Source: Pseudoduganella lutea (GTDB lineage: Bacteria; Pseudomonadota; Gammaproteobacteria; Burkholderiales; Burkholderiaceae_D). From it: a stretch of 64,000 nt of DNA. The stretch spans positions 5,890,001 to 5,954,000 of the forward strand of contig NZ_CP035913.1 in the NCBI RefSeq assembly GCF_004209755.1. Reading direction: 5' to 3'. A model generated the notes under the pieces. The model saw only the letters and a list, made by a program, of their open reading frames with translations, did no database searches and was not told where the DNA came from. Positions 34,810 through 43,432 of this stretch are shown one piece after another (position 1 is the first letter of the stretch; each line of letters begins with the position of its first letter). The position numbers and the translations under genes are program-made.

Positions 34810-36024
34810 ATGCAGAACAACGGTCCTCAAGCAGTCCGCCAGGCCGACTGGCGCCAGGGATGGATCCTGGTGTTTTCGGGCTTCCTGCCCGTGATGGCGA
34901 TCATCGCCCTGGCGCCCACGCTGCCCACGCTGCTGGCCCATTTCCACGATGTGCCGAACGCAAAGCTGATGGTGCCGCTGCTGATCACGGCCCCCAGCGC
35001 CTGCATCGCGCTGTTCGCGCCGGCGGCCGGCATGATTGCCGACCGGTTCGGGCGCCGCAAGCTGCTGTTGTGGGCCATGGCCTTCTACGGCTGCGGCGGC
35101 CTGATGCCCTTCTTCATCGATAACTTCTGGGCGGTGGTGGCGGGGCGCTTCGTGATCGGCATCGGCGAAGCCGGCGTGCTCACCGTCGTCAACACGCTGC
35201 TCGCCGACTACTTCGATGAACAGGCGCGGCACCGCTGGCTGATGATCCAGGGCGTGGTCGGCTCCATGCTCGGCACGCTGACGATCGCCTCTTCCGGCTT
35301 CCTTGCCGCGCAGGGCTGGCAGTTCCCGTTCCTCGTGTATGGCGTGGCGATCCCGATCTTCCTGGCCAGCCTCGCTTACCTGTACGAGCCAGCGCCGCGC
35401 GCGAAAAGCGCAGGCCGGGCGGCGGGCAGCCCGCCCGCCACGCCCTTCCCGTACATGGTCGCCTTGCTGGTGTGCGGCGTCACGGTGGTGCTGTCGACGA
35501 TCTACTACGTGCAGGTCATCAATTTCTCGCTGCTGCTCAAGGAAATGGGCATCGGCGATCCGAAGTCGATCGGCTTGTGGATGGCCATTCCCAGCATCGG
35601 CGTGCCGATCGGCGCCGTGGTGTTCAAGCTGACGACGCGCTTTGGCGCCGGCGCGCAGATCTTCCTGGTCTTCCTGTGCTATGCGATCGGGCTGGGCGGC
35701 ATCGGCCTCGCGCCCGACTACAAGGTGGCACTGGCCTTCGCCTTCGTGCAGCAGCTGGCCAACGGCATCATCGTGCCGGCGCTGATCGCCTGGACGCAGG
35801 GCAAATTCTCGTTCGAGCACCGCGGCCAGGGCATGGGCCTGTGGGCCAGTTCGTTCTTCGTCGCCCAGTTCCTGTCGCCGGCGGCTGTCAACGCGATGCG
35901 CGGCATGGTCGGCGACCTGCAGGCGGCATTCCTCGCCTTCGGCATCATCGCCGGGATCTGCGCGATCGGCGCCTGCCTGCTGCGGCTGCGGCGCCCGCCG
36001 GCGGTGTCCGGCGCGTTCTCCTAG
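34810..36024 (+). CDS. Major facilitator superfamily transporter, paralogue of the one at 27144
   Basis: A 404-residue inner-membrane protein with about 12 hydrophobic segments and the loop motif ADRFGRRKLLL. I chose the ATG at 34810 since GGAG lies 6 bases upstream, while the ATG at 34798 has no ribosome site. It heads a run with the two deglycosidase subunits, so uptake of a glycoside, possibly a C-glycoside, is the likely role. A palindromic TetR-type site and a LysR-type dyad lie in its upstream region, so two regulators may act here. Confidence 0.85.
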   Translation: MQNNGPQAVRQADWRQGWILVFSGFLPVMAIIALAPTLPTLLAHFHDVPNAKLMVPLLITAPSACIALFAPAAGMIADRFGRRKLLLWAMAFYGCGGLMPFFIDNFWAVVAGRFVIGIGEAGVLTVVNTLLADYFDEQARHRWLMIQGVVGSMLGTLTIASSGFLAAQGWQFPFLVYGVAIPIFLASLAYLYEPAPRAKSAGRAAGSPPATPFPYMVALLVCGVTVVLSTIYYVQVINFSLLLKEMGIGDPKSIGLWMAIPSIGVPIGAVVFKLTTRFGAGAQIFLVFLCYAIGLGGIGLAPDYKVALAFAFVQQLANGIIVPALIAWTQGKFSFEHRGQGMGLWASSFFVAQFLSPAAVNAMRGMVGDLQAAFLAFGIIAGICAIGACLLRLRRPPAVSGAFS

Positions 36025-36159
36025 CGCGACCCTCTACGGGCGTCCGGCACCCGCTGCATGGTGCCGCGCCGCGGCGGCGGAACGCCCGGTTTTCCACACG
36101 AATCACATGGCCCGACCCGGCCAGGGACTCCTGCAACCCAAATTCTGAAAAGGACCACC

Positions 36160-37149
36160 ATGACCACACCCCACGACATCAAGCGCGGCGTCTCGCTGTA
36201 CAGCTACCAGTACGAAACCTTCCTGCGCAGGATGACGCTGGACGATTGCATCGCCCATGCCGCCAGCCTGGGCGCGCGCGGCATCGAAGTCGTCAGCGAA
36301 CAGTCGTTCACCGGCTTCCCCGACGTGCCCCAGGCGCAGATCGACGGCTGGTTCGACTCGCTCGAACGCCACGGCGCCTATGCGCAATGCCACGACATGT
36401 TCCTGGACGTGAAGCTCTACAAGGACCGCAAGCTGAACTTCGAAGAAATGGTCACGTCGCTCAAGCGCGACCTGCGTTTCGCGAAGCGGCTCGGCTGCCG
36501 CAACGTGCGCGTGATCGTCAACACGCCGCCGGAAGTGGTAGTGGCCTGCGTGCCGCTGGCGGAGGAACTCGACGTGCGCATGGGCATCGAGGTGCATTCG
36601 CCGTTCCACTTCGACCACCCGTGGATCCTGCGCTACACGGAACTGACGCGCGCCACGGGGTCGGACCATGTGGGCTACGTGCCCGACATGGGCATGTACA
36701 CGAAGAACTACCCGCCCGTCTTCCGCGACCGCTTCCTGCGCCTGGGCGCCACGCCGAAGATCGTCGAGTACATCCTCGAGGCACATGCCGCGCGCGTGCT
36801 GGCCGACTACGTGCTGATGGACGTGCGCAAGCTGGGCGGCAATGCCGTGGACCTGCAGATGGCCGAGACGCTGCGCCACAACATCTGGAGCAATCCGCGC
36901 CGCATGCTCGAATTCATGCCGTGGATCTTCAACATCCACGCCAAGTTCTACGAGATCGACGACAGCGGCCGCGAGCCGGCCATCCCCTACGAGGAAATCA
37001 TTCCCGTGCTGATCGAGGGCGGCTACCAGGGCCACCTGTCGAGCGAGTACGAAGGCCAGCGCCACATCGAGGATGCGTTCGAGGTGGATGGCCGGGAGCA
37101 GGTGCGGCGGCAACAGGACATGTTCAAGCGCCTGCTCGGCGAAGCCTGA
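36160..37149 (+). CDS. C-glycoside deglycosidase alpha subunit (TIM barrel)
   Basis: A 329-residue TIM-barrel protein of the AP-endonuclease-2 fold with RBS AAAGGA. The opening GVSLYSYQYETFLRRMTLDD and the segment GIEVVSEQSFTGFP fit the deglycosidase alpha family (DgpC/CarC-like). The expected metal and catalytic residues can be placed as Glu144 and His146 (GIEVHSPFHF), Asp176 (PDMGMY), His260 (FNIHAKFYE) and Glu296 (SSEYEG). Such enzymes cleave the carbon-carbon bond of 3-keto-C-glycosides with a divalent metal, together with a small beta subunit, and that gene follows 30 bases downstream. Substrate range cannot be read from sequence. Confidence 0.82.
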   Translation: MTTPHDIKRGVSLYSYQYETFLRRMTLDDCIAHAASLGARGIEVVSEQSFTGFPDVPQAQIDGWFDSLERHGAYAQCHDMFLDVKLYKDRKLNFEEMVTSLKRDLRFAKRLGCRNVRVIVNTPPEVVVACVPLAEELDVRMGIEVHSPFHFDHPWILRYTELTRATGSDHVGYVPDMGMYTKNYPPVFRDRFLRLGATPKIVEYILEAHAARVLADYVLMDVRKLGGNAVDLQMAETLRHNIWSNPRRMLEFMPWIFNIHAKFYEIDDSGREPAIPYEEIIPVLIEGGYQGHLSSEYEGQRHIEDAFEVDGREQVRRQQDMFKRLLGEA

Positions 37150-37179
37150 CCATCACAGAAAGCATTCAAGGAGAATCCC

Positions 37180-37572
37180 ATGTACGACCAGCACATCATC
37201 TATCCCGGCAGCGTGCGCAATACCGACGACGGCGCCGGCTGGCAGTTCGGCGCGCGCCTGCCGTATTACCGCGGCCAGATCCTCTCGGCCGTCGAGGACA
37301 TCGCCATCACCGTCGACGGCGAAAAGATCGCGCGCGAGCAGGTGCGCTTCACGGTTCGCGGCCGCACCTTCACGCTCGACGAACTGGAAACGGAATACGT
37401 GGAACGCTGGGAATTCGGCGAAGTGGCCCAGGTATCGGTGCTGCGGCCGGGCGGGCTGCCGGCCGGCGAGCACCAGGTGACGGCGGCGGTCCAGCTGCGC
37501 ATCTCGTACCTGCCGTGGAGCCCGGTCACCAGCTGCACTACCGGCGCCACGATCGCGCCCGCGCACGCCTGA
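37180..37572 (+). CDS. C-glycoside deglycosidase beta subunit (DUF6379/CGDB)
   Basis: A 130-residue all-beta protein. The stretches RLPYYRGQILSAVEDI, ITVDGEKIAREQVRFTVRG, ERWEFGEVAQV and LQLRISYLPW-like VQLRISYLPWS fit the DUF6379 family, now known as the beta subunit of C-glycoside deglycosidases. It completes the active site with the alpha subunit encoded just upstream. RBS AAGGAG precedes the start. This pair is the most diagnostic evidence for what the surrounding island does. Confidence 0.82.
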   Translation: MYDQHIIYPGSVRNTDDGAGWQFGARLPYYRGQILSAVEDIAITVDGEKIAREQVRFTVRGRTFTLDELETEYVERWEFGEVAQVSVLRPGGLPAGEHQVTAAVQLRISYLPWSPVTSCTTGATIAPAHA

Positions 37573-37586
37573 TCGCCACGATCCGC

Positions 37587-37606
37587 CAGGCGGCTATTGC
37601 CGCCTG
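37587..37606 (+). terminator. Stem-loop after the beta-subunit gene
   Basis: Perfect 8-bp arms CAGGCGGC / GCCGCCTG around a TATT loop, 15 bases after the stop. No T tract follows, so termination strength is uncertain. Confidence 0.5.
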
Positions 37607-37904
37607 ATCGAACGTCGGGGCGGCCCGGATGGCGCCGTGATCGGCGGCCCTGGCAGCGCATCACTTTCAGATCCAGACACGTTTGACGCGCCTTCGCGCG
37701 GACGTGGAAACCCCTGCCTGGCACGTGGCCATGCGGGGCTTCGCACGCCCGTGCCGGCGGCGCCGGTATTCACCGGATCGATGCCAGTCATCCAAACAAT
37801 CAGGCCGGATGGGGCATCGAAACGGGCAGTCCAGCAACTATCATTTTTCGCACAACACAACACCCGACAGCGGGTCACGACCCGCCGATGACCAGGAGAC
37901 GAAA
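37607..37904. promoter_or_regulatory. Gene-free region before the TBDR gene
   Basis: About 300 bases with no coding signal. The last ~100 bases before the TBDR gene are less GC-rich and are likely to hold its promoter. I found no copy of the TetR-type palindrome and no Fur box here. Confidence 0.45.
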
Positions 37905-40133
37905 ATGAAACACCCCAAGCTCAGCTCGATCACCCATGCGCTTTGCGCCGCGGGTTGCCTGTCCTTCGCGACAGGCGCCGCCGCCCAGGCCGGTGACGCC
38001 AGCCAGGAAGCAAAGCCGGACCGTGGCGGCATCGCCGAAGTGATCATCACGGCGCAGAAGGTGGCACAGCCGGCGAGCAAGACGCCGCTGGCGCTGTCCG
38101 TCATATCGGGCGACGACTTGAAGAACGCCGGCACGAACGACCCGCGCGCGCTGGCCGAAGCGCTGCCGAACGTGGAAATCGCCCAGGAGAGCGGCATGCT
38201 GCAGGTATCGATCCGCGGCGTGACGAGCCTGGACATGACGGAGAAGGGCGACCCGTCGGCGGCATTCCATGTCGACGGCGCCTACATCCCCCGCTACGAG
38301 GCGCAGGCCGCGGCCTTCTTCGACCTGGACCGCATCGAAGTGCTGCGCGGCCCGCAAGGCACGCTGTACGGCCGCAACGCCACCGCCGGCGCGATCAACC
38401 TGATCACGAACAAGCCCACGCGCAAGCTGGAAGGCAAGGTCGGCGTCGAGCTGGGCAACTACCGCACGCGGCGCGTCGATGCGATGCTGAACGTGCCGAT
38501 CGGCGACAACTGGGCGATGCGCGCGGCGATCAACACCAACAAGCACGAAACGTACTACAACGCGGGCCCGAACACGATCGAGCTGGAAAGCCAGGACGAC
38601 AAGTCCGCGCGCCTGCACCTGCTGGGCACTTTCGGCAAGGACACCAGTCTGCTGCTGACGGCGGAACAGAACAGGATCGGCGGCGGCGCCTCGTCGCCGG
38701 TGCCGATCACGAACTTCTTCGACGGTGAACTGATCGGCAAGCTGGGCTTCACGCCGGCCGGCCGCGGCAACCATATCAAGGATCCCGTCTACGTCGACCG
38801 CGGCAAGGGCGTGCAGCGCACGGCGTTCTGGGAATTCAAGCAGGATGCCGGTTCCCACCGCGACAACGAGGCCACGTCGCTGCGCGGCGAGTTCAAGACA
38901 CGCGTGGCCGACATCGACGTCACGTACCAGCTGGCGAAGATGCGGCTGACGCTGGACCAGCTGAACAACGGGGTCTACTTCGGCTTCCCGTTCACCACGC
39001 TGAACGTGGGCGACAGCGACGCGGTCTCGCACGAGTTCCGCCTCAATTCCACGGGCACCGGGCCGCTGCGCTGGGTGGCCGGCGTGTACAAGTTCGACGA
39101 GGACATCTTCCGCCGCGCCGCCTACACGACCTACGTCACGGCACCCTTCGGCCAGTTCAACATCGTGCTGCCGTTCCTGGCCACGCTGAACAACAAGTCG
39201 ACGGCGGCGTTCGGGCAAGCCACCTATGCGGTGCGCGACGATACCCGGCTGATCGTCGGCGTGCGCCGCACCCGTGACCGCAAGTCCGGTTACGATCCGC
39301 TCAGTGGCGAAGCCGCGGTGCCGCCGGCAACGGAGAGTTCGAAGGCGTATTCGGAAGACGTACGCTTCAACAACACCAGCTGGAAGCTCGGCATCGATCA
39401 CGACCTGCGGCCGAACGTGATGGTGTATGGCAGCATCTCGACAGGCTACAAGGCGGGCGGCTTCAACGCCGAACGGGACACGGGCGTGTACCGGCCGGAG
39501 ACCCTGAAGGCCTACGAGGCCGGCATCAAGGGCCGCTTCCTGGACAACCGCCTGCAACTGTCCGCCAACGTCTTTCATTACGCCTATGAAGACCAGCAGC
39601 TGACGACGACGACCTGCCGTACCAACGATCCCGCATCGTGTCATTCGTTCACGGCGAACGCGGCCAACTCGGAAGTCGACGGCGCCGAGTTCGAAGGCAA
39701 GCTGCGCGTGTTCGAGGACGGCACGCTGAGCACGAGCGTGGCGTTCACCGATGCAAAGTACAAGAGCTACCATCCGACCGCCACGATCGATTTCTCCGGG
39801 CAGAAGCTGGACCGCGCTCCCACGTCGACGATCAGCCTGGGCTACACGCATCATTTCACGCTGGGCAATGGCGGCGAGATCACGGCCACCGCCAACACGC
39901 GGCACTCGACGTCGTATTACATCAGCGACCCGGTCGAAGGCATCCGCTACCGCCAGCCGTCGTACTGGAAATCCGATGCCTCGATCGGCTATGCCGACCC
40001 GGACGGCAAGTGGAACGTGCAATTGTTCGTCAAGAACATCGAGGATACGGTGAAGATCGAAAGCCGCGTGCCGGGTTCGTTCTTCCTGAACGATCCGCGC
40101 ACGTACGGGGTGCGGGCGGCGTATAACTTCTAA
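37905..40133 (+). CDS. TonB-dependent receptor of the glycoside island
   Basis: A 742-residue outer-membrane receptor with RBS AGGAG, a signal peptide ending ATGAAAQ, and the TonB-box region AEVIITAQK. The plug reads PNVEIAQESGMLQVSIRGVT and RIEVLRGPQGTLYGRNATAG, and the barrel ends GVRAAYNF. The overall type (TAQK TonB box, GRNATAGAIN) is common among receptors for plant aromatics, glycosides and some iron complexes. With no Fur box and its place next to the deglycosidase genes, uptake of a glycoside through the outer membrane is the best guess. Confidence 0.85.
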   Translation: MKHPKLSSITHALCAAGCLSFATGAAAQAGDASQEAKPDRGGIAEVIITAQKVAQPASKTPLALSVISGDDLKNAGTNDPRALAEALPNVEIAQESGMLQVSIRGVTSLDMTEKGDPSAAFHVDGAYIPRYEAQAAAFFDLDRIEVLRGPQGTLYGRNATAGAINLITNKPTRKLEGKVGVELGNYRTRRVDAMLNVPIGDNWAMRAAINTNKHETYYNAGPNTIELESQDDKSARLHLLGTFGKDTSLLLTAEQNRIGGGASSPVPITNFFDGELIGKLGFTPAGRGNHIKDPVYVDRGKGVQRTAFWEFKQDAGSHRDNEATSLRGEFKTRVADIDVTYQLAKMRLTLDQLNNGVYFGFPFTTLNVGDSDAVSHEFRLNSTGTGPLRWVAGVYKFDEDIFRRAAYTTYVTAPFGQFNIVLPFLATLNNKSTAAFGQATYAVRDDTRLIVGVRRTRDRKSGYDPLSGEAAVPPATESSKAYSEDVRFNNTSWKLGIDHDLRPNVMVYGSISTGYKAGGFNAERDTGVYRPETLKAYEAGIKGRFLDNRLQLSANVFHYAYEDQQLTTTTCRTNDPASCHSFTANAANSEVDGAEFEGKLRVFEDGTLSTSVAFTDAKYKSYHPTATIDFSGQKLDRAPTSTISLGYTHHFTLGNGGEITATANTRHSTSYYISDPVEGIRYRQPSYWKSDASIGYADPDGKWNVQLFVKNIEDTVKIESRVPGSFFLNDPRTYGVRAAYNF

Positions 40134-40157
40134 GGGTCGGTACTGCTCGACATCGTG

Positions 40158-40176
40158 CCTGCCGGCTCACGGCAGG
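40158..40176 (+). terminator. Stem-loop after the TBDR gene
   Basis: Perfect 7-bp arms CCTGCCG / CGGCAGG around a 5-base loop, 24 bases after the stop; no T tract. It marks the likely right end of the glycoside island. Confidence 0.45.
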
Positions 40177-40459
40177 ATTCGTTCGACATCGGTTCGGGCA
40201 TCCGGCGAGGCGCGGGAATGGGGGGAAGCCTGAGGGACTTCGGGCATGGCATGAAGGGTGGCAGCGCCGTCTGGCGCCAAGTCACTCCTGTTCGAGGACC
40301 AGCCCTGACCAGGAGCGCAGCAATTCGTACACGGCGTGAAAGCTCATGTGCTCACCAGGCTGCCCGGCAATCCGGTGCGGGTCGCCGGTCACGATCTGCA
40401 GCGGCGCATGTCGCTCAGAGTCCGAAGCAGAATGGTGCTGCACCAAAATGACCACCGTG
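40177..40459. other. Gene-free spacer
   Basis: About 280 bases between the TBDR hairpin and the stop of a convergent lipoprotein gene. No frame has coding character, and I see no RNA gene or repeat. Confidence 0.5.
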
Positions 40460-40978
40460 TCACTTGCTGTCAACTTGTTTTCGCTTGGCCAGTATTTCCT
40501 CACCCCTTGCCGTCCGCTCCGGTACACCCTCCGAGAACGTGACTTCCGCCGTGTCATCCGGATAGAGATGGATGCCAACATAGCGGATGTGTGGCGGGAT
40601 CTGTCCGGGTGCGATGACCAATGCATTCTTCATGTTCACCGTTTCACCGTTGCGGGGCATGCCTCTCGGACCGTCGAGCCGCCAGCTCAGGGTCTGGGCG
40701 CCGAAGGGGATGCGGACGCCAACAATTGTCCCGGTAGCGCCGTAATTATTCATGACCCCGAGGTCCTCGCCGTTGAAGAAGATGTCAAAGACAGGGCGGT
40801 CGATGTACGAAAACATTTCCGCATTCAATACGATATGCTCGCGCGGCTTTCCTTCTCCCTGGTTGCAAGCCGCCAGCGGCATCAGGAACCCCAAACCGAG
40901 AAACTTGAGCATGCCGCGCCTGTCTTGCAGGCCCGATCCGTTTTTTTCACTACCTGTTACGTGATTCCAGTTCTTCAC
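40460..40978 (-). CDS. Putative lipoprotein of unknown function
   Basis: A 172-residue protein if it begins at the GTG at 40978, which has GAAGG 7 bases upstream. A twin-arginine-like DRRGMLKFLGLGFL then leads to a lipobox PLAAC. The alternative ATG at 40912 gives 150 residues with an ordinary lipoprotein signal. The mature part is small and beta-rich (IDRPVFDIFFNGEDLG, GIHLYPDDTAEVTF). I do not recognise a family. It stands alone and converges on the glycoside island TBDR gene. Confidence 0.55.
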   Translation of the reverse strand: MKNWNHVTGSEKNGSGLQDRRGMLKFLGLGFLMPLAACNQGEGKPREHIVLNAEMFSYIDRPVFDIFFNGEDLGVMNNYGATGTIVGVRIPFGAQTLSWRLDGPRGMPRNGETVNMKNALVIAPGQIPPHIRYVGIHLYPDDTAEVTFSEGVPERTARGEEILAKRKQVDSK

Positions 40979-41132
40979 CTGTACACCTTCATTTGATCGG
41001 CTATCGCATGCCACATGTCACAGGGGATGTTATCGCAACGCGCCTGCGCGAAAGCCGGAAATGATACCAAATTTGTTACGCCAGTCGTGATCACCGTCGG
41101 GTGCCAGCCGAGCAGGCCGAAGGTTGAGGCTA

Positions 41133-41178
41133 TTGACAGTTATGCATCAGAAAAAATAGAATGAGAATTATTCTCATT
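41133..41178 (+). promoter_or_regulatory. Promoter with perfect Fur box
   Basis: TTGACA (41133-41138), an 18-base spacer and TAGAAT (41157-41162). A perfect 19-bp palindrome AATGAGAAT-T-ATTCTCATT (41160-41178) overlaps the -10 element. Fur with iron bound there would block the siderophore-receptor gene, which starts 30 bases later. Confidence 0.85.
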
Positions 41179-41207
41179 TAAAATGCATCGCCATCTAACC
41201 GCCGACA

Positions 41208-43358
41208 ATGACAACCACACTCCATCGCACGCACATCGCCCAGTCCATCTTCCTTTTCCTGGCCGCCGCGAGCGCCGCTCGGGCATCGGGCCAGGATGCA
41301 ACGACGTCCCAGGACGCCACCATGCCGGTGGTGACCGTGACGGGCGCGGCGGCCGATGACACGGGCTACCTGGCGAAGCGCTCCAGCACCGCCACGAAGA
41401 TGGACATCCCGCTGCTGGAAACGCCACAGTCGGTCACCATCGTCACGGCCGACCAGATCCGCGACCAGGCCTCGCCGAACCTGCAGGAAGTGCTGCGCTA
41501 CGCCGCCGGCGTGCGCAACGAGCTGTATGGCGTGGACAACCGCGGCGATTATGTCTCGCTGCGCGGCAGTTCGGATCTGACGACGCTGCTCGACGGCCTG
41601 CGCCTGCCGTTATCGGGCAGCTGGGGCATCGTGCGCACGGAGCCCTACGCCTACGACCGCATCGAAGTGCTGCGCGGGCCATCGTCGATCATCGCCGGCG
41701 AAAACGACCCGGGTGGCGTCGTCAATCTCGTTTCCAAGCGCCCGCAGGCGGAGCGGGCGCATGAAGCGGGCATCCGGCTCGGCAACGACAACCTGCGGGA
41801 ACTGCATGGCGACTTCACCGGGCCGCTGACCGCGGACGGATCGCTGCTGTATCGCCTTGTCGTCGTCGGCAAGGACAGCGACACGCAGATCCGCCATGCG
41901 GATGAAAAGCGCGAGCTGTTCGCGCCATCGCTGACCTGGAAGCCCAATGCCACCGACAGCGTCACGGTGTATGCCGAGTACCAGCATGACCGCAGCAAGA
42001 ACACCAATGCCTTCCTCGGCCTGGAAGGCACGCTGTATGCCGCGCCGAATGGCCCGATTCCCACCGACCTGTTCATCGGTGAACCGGCCTGGGACCGTTA
42101 TGGCGGCACGCGAAAGCGCGCCGGCTACGCGCTGGACGTCGCGCTCGGGCCGGACTGGCAACTGCGGCACAACCTGCGCCACGACCGGGTGACGGGCCTG
42201 ATGAAATCGATGTATGCGGCGTGGTGGGACGGTTTCGTCGACGCCACGGGCGCCAGCGACCCGACCGGCCAATACATGAACCGCATCGCCTACGTCAATC
42301 GCGACAGCACGCGCACGACGTCCGGCGACCTGACGCTGCAGGGCAAGGTGCGCACGGGCGCCGTGCGCCACACGCTGATGGTCGGGATCGACGGCACGGC
42401 CCACGATGCCGCCGGCCAGTCGTCCGAACTGGCGGCCTCACCGCTCAACGTCTATGCGCCGGTGTATGGCGTGGACCCCGATCCGGGCGAGATCGACGCG
42501 CCGTGGAGCGAAACGCGCATCCGCCGCATCGGCGTGCTGGCGCAGGACCAGATGAAGTTCAACGATGCGCTCAGCGTGCGCGTGGGCGCGCGGCGCGATC
42601 GGGTGCGCAACAGCACCGTCGGCGGCGATGTCAAGAAGGATGCCGCCACCAGCATCAACGTCGGTGTCGTCTACCAGGCCAGGCCGGGTCTCGCGCCTTA
42701 CGCGAGCTATTCCGAATCGTTCGTGCCCGTATCCGGCACCGATGCGGCGGGGCGGTCGTTCAAGCCGAAACGCGGCGAGCAATATGAGGCCGGCGTGAAA
42801 TGGGAACCGGTGGGCCTGCCGGTGCAGGCCACGGCATCGGTGTACACGCTGAAGGAAAAAAACCGGCTGGCGAACGATCCGGCCAACCCGAACTTCAGCA
42901 TCCAGCTCGGCGAAGCCCGCGTGAAGGGGATCGAGGCGGAAGTGAAGGCCGATGTCGCCGCGTGGAACCTGCTGGCCAGCTATTCGTACACGCGTGCCCG
43001 CGCCAGCGCCGGTTCGTATGGCGGCGACCTCGATGCCAGCTGGCAGATCGAGGGCATTCCCGAACATGGCGGTTCCGTGTGGGCCATCCATGATTTCGGC
43101 CGCATGGGCATCGCCGGGCTGAAAGCGGGTGGCGGCCTGCGCTATGTGGGCCGCAACGGCGACGGCACCGGCAAGGTGACTGTGCCGTCGGTCACGCTGG
43201 GCGACTTGATGGTGTCGTACGACATGCGGGCATGGCGTTTTGCCCTGAACGTGAACAACCTCGCGGACAAGGACTACATCGCCACGTGCCTGTCCCGCGG
43301 CGACTGCTGGTTCGGGCAGCGCCGCAAGGTCGTGCTGTCGGCCGACTATCGCTGGTAA
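41208..43358 (+). CDS. TonB-dependent siderophore receptor, FhuA/FoxA-like
   Basis: A 716-residue outer-membrane protein of the siderophore-receptor type. The plug segments LLETPQSVTIVTADQIRDQA, LQEVLRYAAGV and IEVLRGPSSIIAGENDPGG are typical of hydroxamate-type receptors (TIGR01783 group). The barrel ends VVLSADYRW. A perfect Fur box overlaps its promoter, so iron-repressed siderophore uptake is well supported; the exact siderophore is unknown. The ribosome site is weak, but the signal-peptide-like start (IAQSIFLFLAAASAARA) supports this ATG. Confidence 0.9.
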   Translation: MTTTLHRTHIAQSIFLFLAAASAARASGQDATTSQDATMPVVTVTGAAADDTGYLAKRSSTATKMDIPLLETPQSVTIVTADQIRDQASPNLQEVLRYAAGVRNELYGVDNRGDYVSLRGSSDLTTLLDGLRLPLSGSWGIVRTEPYAYDRIEVLRGPSSIIAGENDPGGVVNLVSKRPQAERAHEAGIRLGNDNLRELHGDFTGPLTADGSLLYRLVVVGKDSDTQIRHADEKRELFAPSLTWKPNATDSVTVYAEYQHDRSKNTNAFLGLEGTLYAAPNGPIPTDLFIGEPAWDRYGGTRKRAGYALDVALGPDWQLRHNLRHDRVTGLMKSMYAAWWDGFVDATGASDPTGQYMNRIAYVNRDSTRTTSGDLTLQGKVRTGAVRHTLMVGIDGTAHDAAGQSSELAASPLNVYAPVYGVDPDPGEIDAPWSETRIRRIGVLAQDQMKFNDALSVRVGARRDRVRNSTVGGDVKKDAATSINVGVVYQARPGLAPYASYSESFVPVSGTDAAGRSFKPKRGEQYEAGVKWEPVGLPVQATASVYTLKEKNRLANDPANPNFSIQLGEARVKGIEAEVKADVAAWNLLASYSYTRARASAGSYGGDLDASWQIEGIPEHGGSVWAIHDFGRMGIAGLKAGGGLRYVGRNGDGTGKVTVPSVTLGDLMVSYDMRAWRFALNVNNLADKDYIATCLSRGDCWFGQRRKVVLSADYRW

Positions 43359-43364
43359 TCACTG

Positions 43365-43401
43365 GCGGGACCGCGGCGTCGGCGTGACGCCGCGGTCCCG
43401 C
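43365..43401. terminator. Bidirectional stem-loop between convergent genes
   Basis: A perfect 16-bp stem (43365-43380 and 43386-43401) with a 5-base loop, placed between the convergent siderophore-receptor and NADH dehydrogenase genes. It can serve both strands. Confidence 0.7.
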
Positions 43402-43432
43402 TGTTCGCTCTCAGCGCCCGCCGGTCCGACGT

